Part shown: positions 35,879 through 44,450 of the stretch, one piece after another
Layout of the letters: every line of letters starts with the position of its first letter
Position numbering within the stretch: position 1 is the first letter of the stretch
DNA from: DAIDKA01 sp963726995
Lineage (GTDB): Bacteria; Pseudomonadota; Gammaproteobacteria; Steroidobacterales; Steroidobacteraceae
DNA: 64,000 nucleotides
Assembly (NCBI GenBank): GCA_963726995.1
Contig: CAVSEP010000005.1
Coordinates: 248,001-312,000, forward strand
Direction: 5' to 3'
Position numbers and translations under genes: made by a program
The notes under the pieces: generated by a model
Told to the model about the DNA's origin: nothing
Databases searched by the model: none
Seen by the model: only the letters and a program-made list of their open reading frames with translations

Positions 35879-35905
35879 GGGGCCGCCGCAAGGCGGCCCC
35901 TTTTT
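35879..35905 (+). terminator. Rho-independent terminator after the TonB receptor gene
   Basis: GGGGCCGCC (35879-35887), loop GCAA, GGCGGCCCC (35892-35900), then TTTTT. A perfect 9-base-pair stem. It ends the receptor transcript; readthrough would feed the halogenase-SapC-cupin genes, for which I see no clear own promoter. Confidence 0.9.
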
Positions 35906-35953
35906 ATTAACGTGGTACGCTAAAGCCTTGGGGATGGGCGGAAATTCGGCACC

Positions 35954-37498
35954 ATGCAAGCGGTGAAATCGGTAGTCATAGTCGGTGGCGGGACGGCCGG
36001 ATGGCTGAGCGCAGGAATCATCGCGGCCCGGCACCAGGCGCGGCTCAAGGCCGGCAGCCTCACCGTCACGCTGGTGGAATCCCCCGACATCAAGATCCTC
36101 GGCGTCGGGGAGGGCACCTGGCCGACCCTGCGCTCGACGCTGGAAAAGATGGGCGTATCGGAGAGCGCGCTGTTCCGCGAGTGCGATGCGGCCTTCAAGC
36201 AGGGCGGCAAGTTCGCCGGCTGGACCACCGGCGCCGCCGACGATGCCTACTATCATCCGCTGATGTTTCCGCAGGGCTTCTCACAGGTGAATCTGGTGCC
36301 GCACTGGCTGCAGGGCGGGGACGGGCGCAGTTTCTGTGACTTCGTGACCCCCCAGGGGCGGCTGTGCGACGAGGGACTGGCGCCGAAGACCATCAGCAAT
36401 GCGGAGTATCGGGGACCGGCCAACTATTCCTATCACCTGGATGCCGGCAAGTTCGCGCCATTCCTTGCCAGGCACTGCGCCGAGAAGCTCGGCGTGCGCC
36501 ATGTGCTGGCGGACATCACCGAAGTGAAGCAGCGCGAGTCCGGTGACATCGAGTGCCTGCTCACGGCCCAGGCCGGGCCGATCGCGGGCGACCTGTTCGT
36601 CGACTGCAGCGGCTTCTCCGCGCTGCTCATCGGCAAGACCCTCGGCGTGCCCTTCAAGTCCTGCACCGACATCCTGTTTTGCGATACCGCCCTGGCCGTG
36701 CAGGTGCCGTTCGAGACACCGGATGCGCCCATCGCCTCCCACACCATCGCCACGGCGCATGAGGCGGGCTGGACCTGGGACATCGGGCTGCCGACGCGGC
36801 GCGGCGTGGGCTACGTGTACTCCAGCCGGCACAGCAGCGAGGAGCAGGCGCGCGCGACGCTGCTGCGCTACATCGGCGCGCAGCACCAGGATCTGCCGGT
36901 GCGCAAGATCCCGATCCGCGCCGGGCACCGGGAGCTGTTCTGGAAGAACAACTGCGTGGCCATCGGCCTGGCCAGTGGATTTCTGGAGCCGCTCGAGTCC
37001 TCCTCCATCGTTCTGGTGGAGCTGTCGGCGAAGCTGGTGGCCGAGCAGCTGCCGGCCTGCCGCGAGGTCATGGACATCGTCGCCAGGCGCTTCAATGAAG
37101 TGACCCATTATCGCTTCGGCCGGATCATCGACTTCCTGAAGCTGCACTACGTGCTCACGCAGCGCAGCGACTCGGCCTTCTGGCGCGACAACGTCGACCC
37201 GGCGAGCGTACCGGTGCGGCTGCAGGACATGCTGACCCTGTGGACCTACCAGTCACCCTGGTCCTTCGACGAACTCGACCGTCTCGAGGAGGTTTTCCCG
37301 GCGGCCAGCTACCAGTACGTGCTGTACGGTATGGGCTTCAAGACCAAGGTGATGCCGGAGGAGGCCGCCGACACGGCCGCGGCCGCCGCGCGCCTGGTGC
37401 GCGAGAACGATCGGGTCACCGGCGAGCTCGCCGCGCGGCTGCCGAAGAACCGCGATCTGCTGAACAAGATCCACCAATACGGCCTGCAGCCCGTCTGA
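35954..37498 (+). CDS. Flavin-dependent halogenase-like protein (tryptophan halogenase family), copy 1
   Basis: A 514-residue FAD-dependent protein with VVIVGGGTAGWLSA at the N-terminus and GVGEGTWP, matching tryptophan 7-halogenases. The lysine that handles hypohalous acid in PrnA (K79) is conserved as K82 (AAFKQGGKF), and the PrnA E346 segment is conserved as FLEPLESSSIVL. The halogenase motif WxWxIP is altered to GWTWDIGLP. Family members beside TonB receptors are often called brominases or halogenases, but natural substrates are unknown. First gene of a run with SapC and a cupin. Confidence 0.88.
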   Translation: MQAVKSVVIVGGGTAGWLSAGIIAARHQARLKAGSLTVTLVESPDIKILGVGEGTWPTLRSTLEKMGVSESALFRECDAAFKQGGKFAGWTTGAADDAYYHPLMFPQGFSQVNLVPHWLQGGDGRSFCDFVTPQGRLCDEGLAPKTISNAEYRGPANYSYHLDAGKFAPFLARHCAEKLGVRHVLADITEVKQRESGDIECLLTAQAGPIAGDLFVDCSGFSALLIGKTLGVPFKSCTDILFCDTALAVQVPFETPDAPIASHTIATAHEAGWTWDIGLPTRRGVGYVYSSRHSSEEQARATLLRYIGAQHQDLPVRKIPIRAGHRELFWKNNCVAIGLASGFLEPLESSSIVLVELSAKLVAEQLPACREVMDIVARRFNEVTHYRFGRIIDFLKLHYVLTQRSDSAFWRDNVDPASVPVRLQDMLTLWTYQSPWSFDELDRLEEVFPAASYQYVLYGMGFKTKVMPEEAADTAAAAARLVRENDRVTGELAARLPKNRDLLNKIHQYGLQPV

Positions 37499-37505
37499 GC
37501 CCACC

Positions 37506-38228
37506 ATGACACGCATCGTTCCGCTGAACAAAGAGGTCCACAAGTCACTCAAGGTCGATCAACGGGCATCGGCCGCCTACGGGGACAACAAGCGTTTTAC
37601 GCATGTGATCGCCAAGGAGTTCCCGCTGCTGGTGGTGCACTACCCGATCCTGTTTGCCAAGGATGAGAGCACGGGCGAGTTCTACTGTGGCGCCATGCTG
37701 GGGATCGACGAGGGGGAGAACCTGTTTCTCGGCGAGTGGCGTGACCTGGAATACTATCGTCCGCTGGGCCTGCAGCGCGTGCCCTTCTACGCCAACGGGC
37801 CGGACGTGGCGATCGACCTGGATCACCCGCGCGTCGGCGTCGAGTCGGGCACGGCGCTGTTCACCGAATTTGGACAGCCCTCGCAGTATCTGCAGCGCAT
37901 CATCTGGGCCTTCCAGGACTTAAGCTCCGGCATCGAGATCACGCGCAGCTTCATCAGCGCCATGCTGCAGTTGAAGCTCATCGAGCCCGTTTCCATCGAA
38001 GCGGAATTCGGCGACGGCACCAAGCGCGACCTGGCGGGCCTGTACACCGTGAATCAGGATGCCTTGAGCGCGCTGCCGGATAATGTCGTGGTCGACCTGT
38101 TCCGGCTCGGGTACCTGCGCCTCATGCACCTCATGATCGCCTCGCTCAAGCAGTTCCCGGTGCTGGCCCGCAAGAAGAACGGCCGCATTCTGCAAGCCAC
38201 CGAAAGCCTCGCGGGCGTGCGCGCGTAG
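37506..38228 (+). CDS. SapC-family protein
   Basis: A 240-residue cytoplasmic-looking protein (no signal peptide) that matches SapC: MTRIVPLNKEVHKSLKV, FTHVIAKEFPLLVVHYPI, FYCGAMLGIDEGENLF and the C-terminal VDLFRLGYLRLMHLMIASL. The name comes from a Campylobacter S-layer locus, but the biochemical function is not known. It is repeatedly found beside TonB receptors and flavin halogenases in glycan loci. The gap to the halogenase gene is 7 bases. Confidence 0.88.
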   Translation: MTRIVPLNKEVHKSLKVDQRASAAYGDNKRFTHVIAKEFPLLVVHYPILFAKDESTGEFYCGAMLGIDEGENLFLGEWRDLEYYRPLGLQRVPFYANGPDVAIDLDHPRVGVESGTALFTEFGQPSQYLQRIIWAFQDLSSGIEITRSFISAMLQLKLIEPVSIEAEFGDGTKRDLAGLYTVNQDALSALPDNVVVDLFRLGYLRLMHLMIASLKQFPVLARKKNGRILQATESLAGVRA

Positions 38229-38254
38229 GCGCAGCGCGCCTCTTCAAGGACCCC

Positions 38255-39268
38255 ATGTCCTGCGCGCTACCTGAGATTTCCGGCCGGGGCCTCACCCAGG
38301 AGCGCTTCCGTGGCGAGATCGCGCCGGCCTGCCAGCCGCTGGTGCTGCGCGGCCTGGTGCAGGACTGGCCGGCAGTGCGGGCCGCGCAGGACTCACCGCG
38401 CGCGCTGGTCGGCTACCTCGCAGGCTTCGATGCGGGCGTGCCGGTGGAAGTGTACTTCGGCGACCCGGCGATCGCCGGCAAGTACTACTACAGCGAGGGC
38501 CTGGAGGGATTCAATTTCGAACGGCGCATGATGGGATTCGCCGCCGCCATGGCCGCGATTCTCGCGGCGGTCGATGCCCCCGAGGCACAGTCGGTCTATG
38601 CCGGGTCGGTGCCCTGCCGGGAGTGCCTGCCGGGCTTCGCGCCGGCGAATCTCATGCCGCTGCTCGGCACCGACACGCCGCCGCGCATCTGGTTGGGCAC
38701 CCCTTCCAACGTGTCGAGTCACTATGACACCTTCGACAATCTGGCCTGCGTGATCGCCGGCCGGCGCCGCTTCACGCTCTACGCACCCGAGCTCATCAGC
38801 CGCCTGTACATCGGCCCCATCGATCGCACCATGGCGGGCCCGCCGGTGAGCCTCGCGGCATCCTCGGCGCCGGACGATGCGCGCTTCCCGCTGTTCGGGG
38901 AAATCCGTGACCAGGCCTGGGTGTGCGAACTCGGGCCCGGGGATGCGCTGTATCTGCCGAAGCTGTGGTGGCACCAGGTCGAGTCGCTCGAGCCCTTCAA
39001 CGGGCTCGTCAACTACTGGTGGGACGCTTTCGCCGTCGGGCCCGACGCGCCCTACACCAGCCTGCTGCTGGCCATGATCCTGATCGCGGAACGACCCGCC
39101 GGGGAGCGGCAGGCCTGGAAGGCGTTCTTCGATCACTACGTGTTTCGCACCCAGGGGCACCCGCTGGCGCACCTACCGCCCGAGCAGCACGGCCTCTTGG
39201 GACCGCTGAAACCGGATAACTACGCCAACATCCGCGCGCGGGTGATGCAGCTGCTGCGCGGCCGCTAG
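38255..39268 (+). CDS. Cupin-like (JmjC/cupin_8) protein
   Basis: A 337-residue protein of the cupin_8/JmjC-like oxygenase fold. The probable Fe(II) ligands are H156 and D158 (SHYDTFDN) and H240 (WWHQVES), with the 2-oxoglutarate-type layout DALYLPKLWWH. JmjC-like enzymes hydroxylate proteins or small molecules; the target here is unknown. It follows SapC by 26 bases. Its TAG stop shares CTAG with the stop of the convergent halogenase copy 2. Confidence 0.85.
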   Translation: MSCALPEISGRGLTQERFRGEIAPACQPLVLRGLVQDWPAVRAAQDSPRALVGYLAGFDAGVPVEVYFGDPAIAGKYYYSEGLEGFNFERRMMGFAAAMAAILAAVDAPEAQSVYAGSVPCRECLPGFAPANLMPLLGTDTPPRIWLGTPSNVSSHYDTFDNLACVIAGRRRFTLYAPELISRLYIGPIDRTMAGPPVSLAASSAPDDARFPLFGEIRDQAWVCELGPGDALYLPKLWWHQVESLEPFNGLVNYWWDAFAVGPDAPYTSLLLAMILIAERPAGERQAWKAFFDHYVFRTQGHPLAHLPPEQHGLLGPLKPDNYANIRARVMQLLRGR

Positions 39269-40773
39269 GGGACAGGGGCCGCGCAGTGCTGCGCGATGAA
39301 GTCCTGGTGTGAGGGCATGGTGGCTGCGCAGCGGGCGATCACGCCGCGGATCTCATCGAGCGCCCGCTGGGCGGCCTGATCGTTCAGCCGGTCGGCGAGC
39401 GGGTCGTAACCGCGCGGCTGCACTTCCTGGCCGATCATCAGGTACAGCCAGCTCTGCACGGTGAACAGCTCGTCCTTTTCGTTCACGATGCGCCCGTAGC
39501 TGCGGAACAGCTCCAGGCGCTCCTGCAGACTGTGCGGCAGCGTCATGTTCTGGCAGTGCCGCCAGAACGGCTCCGCGCGCTCGGTCTTGTGGTAGTGCAC
39601 GATCAGGAAGTCGCGGATGCGCTCGTATTCGAAGGCCACCTGGCGGTTGTAGCGATCGATGTCGGCCTGGTGGAAATTGCGGTCGGGGAAGTAGTTCAGC
39701 AGCAGCGCGATGCCGCGGTGGATCAGGTGAATGCCGGTGGACTCGAGCGGCTCGAGGAAGCCCGCGGCAAGTCCCATGGCCACGCAGTTCCTGCTCCAGG
39801 TGAGGCGCCGCTTGCCGGTCGTGAAGCGCAGCCGCAGCGGATCGCGCAGCGCGGGACCCTCGAGGCTGCCCATGAGCAGCTCCTCGGCCTTGGCATCCTC
39901 GAGGAAGGCGCTCGAGTACACATAGCCGTTGCCGACCCGATGCTGCAGCGGAATGCGCCACTGCCAGCCCACCTCGCGCGCGGCCGCGAGAGTGTGCGAG
40001 GACAAAGGTCCGGTGCGCTCGCAGGGCACCGCGACCGCCCGATCGCAGGGCAGCCAGTGCGTCCAGTCCTCGTAACCGGCCTTGAGGGCCCCCTCGATCA
40101 GCAGGCCCCGGAAACCCGTGCAGTCGATGAACAGATCCGCGCCGATGCGCTCGCCGCTCTCGAGGGTCACCGCCTCGATGAACCCGTCCGCGGGCCGCAG
40201 CTCGACGCTCCTGAGCTTGCCTTCGGTGCGGGTGACGCCGCGCGCCTGCGCATAGCCGCGCAGGTACTGCGCCAGCAGGGTCGCATCCAGGTGCAGCGCG
40301 TAGGTGATGGTCTCCAGCGGGGATCGGGCCAGCTGGATGGGGCGCATGAAGCGGCCCTGGCGCGCGGCCATGGCCGTGATCGAGTACTCCTCGAGCGGCG
40401 CCGCCTGGCCGCTCTCGCGGCGCTTGAGCCAGTACGCGGAGAATTCCACATCCTCCCGGGGCAGGCCCGTCGGACCGAAGGGGTGGATGTAGGAATGCCC
40501 GCGGCGCGTCCAGTCCTTGAACTCGATCCCCAGCTTGAAGGTGGCCTGGGTCTTGCGGATGATTTCGTCCTCATCGATCCCGAGCACCTTGATGAAGCTG
40601 ATGATGGGCGGGATGGTCGCCTCGCCCACGCCGATGGTGCCGATCTCGGCCGATTCCACCAGCCGGATGCTGCAGTTGAGGTTGCGCAGCAGCTTCGCGA
40701 GGCTGGCCGCGCACATCCATCCGGCGGTTCCTCCGCCGACGATGACGATGCTGCGGATGGGATCGATGGCCAC
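39265..40773 (-). CDS. Flavin-dependent halogenase-like protein (tryptophan halogenase family), copy 2
   Basis: A 502-residue paralogue of the protein encoded at 35954. It keeps all hallmarks: IVIVGGGTAGWMCAASL, GVGEATIPP, catalytic lysine K80 (ATFKLGIEF), the intact WxWxIP motif (GWQWRIPLQ) and FLEPLESTGIHLI. It is closer to classical PrnA-type proteins than copy 1. Last gene of a minus-strand run with the esterase (13-base gap) and the GH1 gene. Natural substrate unknown. Confidence 0.9.
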   Translation of the reverse strand: MAIDPIRSIVIVGGGTAGWMCAASLAKLLRNLNCSIRLVESAEIGTIGVGEATIPPIISFIKVLGIDEDEIIRKTQATFKLGIEFKDWTRRGHSYIHPFGPTGLPREDVEFSAYWLKRRESGQAAPLEEYSITAMAARQGRFMRPIQLARSPLETITYALHLDATLLAQYLRGYAQARGVTRTEGKLRSVELRPADGFIEAVTLESGERIGADLFIDCTGFRGLLIEGALKAGYEDWTHWLPCDRAVAVPCERTGPLSSHTLAAAREVGWQWRIPLQHRVGNGYVYSSAFLEDAKAEELLMGSLEGPALRDPLRLRFTTGKRRLTWSRNCVAMGLAAGFLEPLESTGIHLIHRGIALLLNYFPDRNFHQADIDRYNRQVAFEYERIRDFLIVHYHKTERAEPFWRHCQNMTLPHSLQERLELFRSYGRIVNEKDELFTVQSWLYLMIGQEVQPRGYDPLADRLNDQAAQRALDEIRGVIARCAATMPSHQDFIAQHCAAPVP

Positions 40774-40785
40774 GATGAAGAACCT

Positions 40786-42756
40786 TTAGGGGCTGACCGG
40801 CAGCTCGAAGGGTCCGGCCGGCAGCCCGGAGGCGTCAAACAGGGTGCACACCGGGCTGTCGGCCCAGCAGTAGCGTACCCGGCGGGCGGCCATGCCCGTG
40901 GGCACCTCCAGCAGCACCTGGGCGTTGCGGATGCTCGCCTGCACATAGCGGCAGCTGCCCGCCGAATCCCCGCACAGCTCGAAGCCGATGGGACGCTCGT
41001 GGCTGTAGGCCACCAGGTGCGCCTCGATGCCGCTGAAATCCACTACGACGTGATCTGCGGCGCGTGCGGCGACCCGGGCCACCGGTCCCGAGGGGGCGAT
41101 CTTCTCGCCGTAAACCACGTGGCGGGCCGCCCGGGCGAGGCGTCTGCCGACATCCTGCTTGTTGCCCGGGTGCAGGTTGTGGGCATCGCCCACGTCGATG
41201 GTGACCGCGAGGCCCGCATGCGCATCCTGAGCCACCGCCCGGCGCTGCGCCTCGCGCACCGCCGCCCAGCCGGATTCCCCCGGCGCCACGGGCTGCGCGC
41301 CGTAGTTGGGCAGCTGCACCACCAGGAAGGCCAGGTCGGCGCCGAATTGCCGCCGCCAGTCGGCCATCAGCCCGGTCAGCAAACCCTGGTAGCTGTCGGG
41401 CTCGCCGGTATTGGACTCGCCCTGATACCACAGGGCGCCCCGCAGGCCGTAGTGGCCCAGGGGGGCGATCATGGCGTTGTAGAGGGTCGTGAGCCCGCCC
41501 ACCGACTCCCAGGGGGTGCGGGGCGGGTAGCCGTAGGCGGTGGGCACCGGGCGATAGGTCCAGGGGCCGTCCAGGGCAATGGGCGATGCGCCCACGGGCT
41601 GCAGCGATCGCGGCGTGCCCCCGGCCAGCAGCCCGCCGCCCCCGTAGGTGCTCAGGGTGTTGACCACCAGCACGTTCTCACCCGCACGCAGCACTCCGGC
41701 CGGCAGGGTGTAGCTGCGCTCGGTGCCGTAGCCGAAGGTGTTGCCGATAGCCCGACCGTTGATCCAGGTCTCATCGACCTGATTGATGGGTCCTAAGTTC
41801 AAGGTGGCGGGCGCGGCCGCCTGGGCCGCGCTCAGCGTGAAGGTGGTGCGCAACCAGATCAGCCCGGTGAAGTCCTCGAGTCCGGCGCCCGGCCAGAAGC
41901 GCCAGTCGCCGAGGCCTGCCGGGGCCGCACGCCAGCTGCCCGCATCCTGGGCCGCGGGGCGCTTCGGCTGCCAGGGCTCGGTGCCGCTGCGATCCGCCGA
42001 TTTGGCGTGCCACCAGGCCTCCCACTGCTGCGCAAACGCGGCCTGCGCGGCCCGCGGATCCTTCGCATACAGCCCCAGGGTGTCGAGCGCCGATCCATAG
42101 CCGCCCAGGCCCCGCAGCGCCGCGGCGCTCAACCAGGGGCGGATGTTCGAGCCACCCCAGGAGGAGTGCACCAGGCCGATGGGTACGTGAATGGTCTTCT
42201 GCAGCTCACGCCCGAAGAAAAAACAGGCCGCCGACCAGTCCGGCACGGTGGCGGCAGCGGCCGCCTGCCAGGCCACCGGGTTGCTGAAATGCGCCTGCGG
42301 CGTCGGGCTGAGCGCATGCGCAACCGTGAGCATGCGAAGGGTGTCGTTGGCGGCGGTGGCGATCTCGTTGCCGGAGTCGCCGGCGAGGCGAACCGGCAGC
42401 TCCATGTTCGACTGGCCCGAACACAGATACACATCGCCCAGCAGAATGTCGCCGGCACTCTGACGCGCGCCGGAGCTTCCCTGCGCGCTGAGCACGAAGG
42501 GCCCCCCGGCGGGCAATGCCGGCAGCGTGGCGCTCCAGCGCCCGGCAGCATCGGCCTGCACCTGCGCCATCGTGCCGGCCAGCGAGACGGTGACGAACTC
42601 CCCGGCGGTAGCCTGACCCCAGACCGCGATGGGGCGGTCACGCTGCAGCACCGCGTGGTCGGAGAAGATCTCGTGCAGCAGGGTGGCCGCCTGCGCGTGC
42701 GCACTGAACGCCAGAAGCGTGGCGAAGGCGAAGCCGCGTGCCGCTCGGGTGGTCAT
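40786..42756 (-). CDS. Sialate O-acetylesterase-like carbohydrate esterase
   Basis: A 656-residue secreted SGNH-type esterase. Signal peptide about 1-23 (TLLAFSAHAQA). The nucleophile serine is S116 in CSGQSNMELP, and the distal catalytic block is DVGDAHNLHPGNKQDVGRRLA. A jelly-roll insert of the glycoside hydrolase 2 sugar-binding type (about 280-400) is typical of the family. In a xylan locus it probably removes acetyl groups from glucuronoxylan. The ATG at 42756 begins right after the GH1 stop (5-base gap); the frame is open further upstream inside GH1, but that is not part of the gene. Confidence 0.9.
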   Translation of the reverse strand: MTTRAARGFAFATLLAFSAHAQAATLLHEIFSDHAVLQRDRPIAVWGQATAGEFVTVSLAGTMAQVQADAAGRWSATLPALPAGGPFVLSAQGSSGARQSAGDILLGDVYLCSGQSNMELPVRLAGDSGNEIATAANDTLRMLTVAHALSPTPQAHFSNPVAWQAAAAATVPDWSAACFFFGRELQKTIHVPIGLVHSSWGGSNIRPWLSAAALRGLGGYGSALDTLGLYAKDPRAAQAAFAQQWEAWWHAKSADRSGTEPWQPKRPAAQDAGSWRAAPAGLGDWRFWPGAGLEDFTGLIWLRTTFTLSAAQAAAPATLNLGPINQVDETWINGRAIGNTFGYGTERSYTLPAGVLRAGENVLVVNTLSTYGGGGLLAGGTPRSLQPVGASPIALDGPWTYRPVPTAYGYPPRTPWESVGGLTTLYNAMIAPLGHYGLRGALWYQGESNTGEPDSYQGLLTGLMADWRRQFGADLAFLVVQLPNYGAQPVAPGESGWAAVREAQRRAVAQDAHAGLAVTIDVGDAHNLHPGNKQDVGRRLARAARHVVYGEKIAPSGPVARVAARAADHVVVDFSGIEAHLVAYSHERPIGFELCGDSAGSCRYVQASIRNAQVLLEVPTGMAARRVRYCWADSPVCTLFDASGLPAGPFELPVSP

Positions 42757-42761
42757 GCGGA

Positions 42762-44243
42762 TCAGCCGCTGCCGACCTGATTGGTCCTGGCCACGTTCGC
42801 GTACCACAGGCCCGAGTCCTTCACCGTCCGGCGCTGGCCATTCTTGAAGTCGACGTAGGTCAGCCCGAAGCGCTGTGAATAGCCTTCGGCCCACTCGAAG
42901 TTGTCCATCAGGCTCCAGCAGTGGTAGGCGCGCACCGGCACGCCATCGTGGATGGCCTTGGCCAGCATCTGCAGATGGGCGCGCAGGTACTCGATGCGCG
43001 GTGCGTCGTGGATCTTGCCCTGCGCGTCCGGGGTGGTGTTGTAGGCGGCGCCGTTTTCGGTGATCTCGATGGGCAGGGGCCCGACTTCGCGCCGCATGCG
43101 CATCAGGATTTCGTAGAACCCCTGCGGATAGATGTCCCAGCCGTTGTCGGTCTTGGGCGTGCGCAGCGGCGCGGTCGCCCACTGTCCCTCGGTATTCACA
43201 TCGATGGCGCTGTCGGGGCCGGAGGAGTGTTTCACCAGCCACGGGGAGTAGTAGTTCAGCCCCATGAAGTCCAGCGGCGCGCGCATGATGCGCTCATCGC
43301 CCGCGCGAAACCCGAGCAGCGCGGCCTGCCGTTCCGGCGCCAGCACGCCTTCCGGGTAGTGACCGTGCAGCGCCGTGGTGATGAACCACAGATTCTCGAA
43401 CCGATGCCAGCGCTCGGCCGCGGCGATGTCCTCGTAGCGGCCGCTCGCCGGATACATCGGGCCCACATCGAAGGCGCTGCCCACCTGGAGTGTGCCATTG
43501 GCGGCTTTGAGCGCGCGGAAGGCCAGACCCTGCGCGAGATTGACGGTGTGCGTGGCGCGCAGAAAGGCCGGCCAGTCCTTGCGTCCCGGGGCATGCGTGC
43601 CGTTCCAGTAGCCCACCGCGGTGAAGGTCTTGGGCTCATTGAAGATCGCCCATTGCGGTATGCGGTCCGAGAGTGCGTGCGCGACGATGGCCGCGTAGTC
43701 CGCAAAGCGCTGGGCGGTATCGCGCTGCGGCCAGCCCCCCGCATCCTCGAGCGTCTGCGGCAGGTCCCAGTGATACAGCGTCGGCAGCGGCCGGATGCCG
43801 GCCTCCAGAATCGCATCGGTGAGGCGCTTGTAGTAGTCCAGGCCCTTGGCATTGGCCGGGCCGCTGCCGGTGGGCTGGATGCGCGGCCAAGCGATGGAAT
43901 AGCGGTAGGATTTCAGATTCAGCTGCTTCAGCAGCGCGATGTCTTCCTTGAAGCGATGGTAGCTGTCGCAGGCCACATCGCCGGTGGCGCCGTTCTTGAT
44001 GCGACCTGGGGTATGGCTGAAGCGGTCCCAGACCGACTCGCCCTTGCCATCCTCATTCCAGGCGCCTTCCACCTGGTAGGCGGCGGTCGCCGCGCCCCAC
44101 AGAAACCCTGCCGGGAATCGGCCTGCACCCGGCTGCGCGATGGCAGCGGCCGGCGCCGAGGTGGCCGCGCGCGCCGCGCCCGTGAGTCGGACGGCGCACA
44201 GCGCGAGGGCGGAGTTCAGGACATGGCGGCGATTGATTGTCAT
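42762..44243 (-). CDS. GH1 family beta-glucosidase, probably exported by Tat
   Basis: A 493-residue GH1 glycosidase. Acid/base E203 in IFNEP and nucleophile E396 in ITENG are both present, and AGFLWGAATAAYQVEGAWNEDGKG is the GH1 N-terminal block. The N-terminus NRRHVLNSALALCAVRLTGAARA has a twin-arginine-like signal, so it is probably a folded periplasmic enzyme. Substrates of GH1 include beta-glucosides and beta-xylosides. First gene of the minus-strand run GH1, esterase, halogenase 2. An operator-like site lies about 107 bases upstream. Confidence 0.92.
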   Translation of the reverse strand: MTINRRHVLNSALALCAVRLTGAARAATSAPAAAIAQPGAGRFPAGFLWGAATAAYQVEGAWNEDGKGESVWDRFSHTPGRIKNGATGDVACDSYHRFKEDIALLKQLNLKSYRYSIAWPRIQPTGSGPANAKGLDYYKRLTDAILEAGIRPLPTLYHWDLPQTLEDAGGWPQRDTAQRFADYAAIVAHALSDRIPQWAIFNEPKTFTAVGYWNGTHAPGRKDWPAFLRATHTVNLAQGLAFRALKAANGTLQVGSAFDVGPMYPASGRYEDIAAAERWHRFENLWFITTALHGHYPEGVLAPERQAALLGFRAGDERIMRAPLDFMGLNYYSPWLVKHSSGPDSAIDVNTEGQWATAPLRTPKTDNGWDIYPQGFYEILMRMRREVGPLPIEITENGAAYNTTPDAQGKIHDAPRIEYLRAHLQMLAKAIHDGVPVRAYHCWSLMDNFEWAEGYSQRFGLTYVDFKNGQRRTVKDSGLWYANVARTNQVGSG

Positions 44244-44349
44244 GGACGTTTCAGCTGCAGGCGCGCCGGCGCGCCCCAAGCTTCCCCCTGCTTTTTTTAG
44301 AGTGCCGCAGCACTCGAGTGTACTGAAAAGATGCTACACCGGCCGCAAT

Positions 44350-44361
44350 GAGAGCGCTACC
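44350..44361. promoter_or_regulatory. LacI-type operator upstream of the GH1 operon
   Basis: GAGAGCGCTACC matches GGTAGCGCTACC at 10 of 12 positions, with one intact half-site. It lies between the divergent GH1 operon and the phosphatase gene, about 107 bases from the GH1 ATG. Confidence 0.45.
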
Positions 44362-44434
44362 ATTTTGGGCGTGGATCGGCCCTGCGCACTTGACTCGTCT
44401 ACTCCCCCCGCGGCCGCGGGCGCGCTTGATCTGC

Positions 44435-44443
44435 TGATAAAAT
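44435..44443 (+). promoter_or_regulatory. Extended -10 element before the phosphatase gene
   Basis: TGA then TAAAAT (44438-44443): an extended -10 with 5 of 6 matches, exactly 7 bases before the GTG start at 44451. No -35 and no ribosome binding site are visible, pointing to a leaderless mRNA. Confidence 0.45.
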
Positions 44444-44450
44444 CGCGGGC

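Noticed and set aside
35930..35943. GGTACGCTA just after the TonB receptor terminator as a seventh operator
   Set aside because: It lacks a base in the core and has no symmetric half, so it does not fit the palindrome seen at the other six sites.
39532..41796. Open frame of 754 codons on the plus strand over halogenase 2 and the esterase
   Set aside because: It is antisense to two clear genes; the translation is compositionally biased (Arg, Gly, His) and has no recognisable motif. Long antisense frames are common in GC-rich DNA.
42757..43242. Upstream extension of the esterase reading frame
   Set aside because: It runs through the GH1 gene on the same strand in another frame; the signal peptide starts at ATG 42756.
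44260..44275. Perfect 16-base palindrome GGCGCGCCGGCGCGCC before the GH1 start
   Set aside because: It is pure GC alternation likely to occur by chance in this composition; it has no loop for a stable hairpin and no second copy was seen at related genes.
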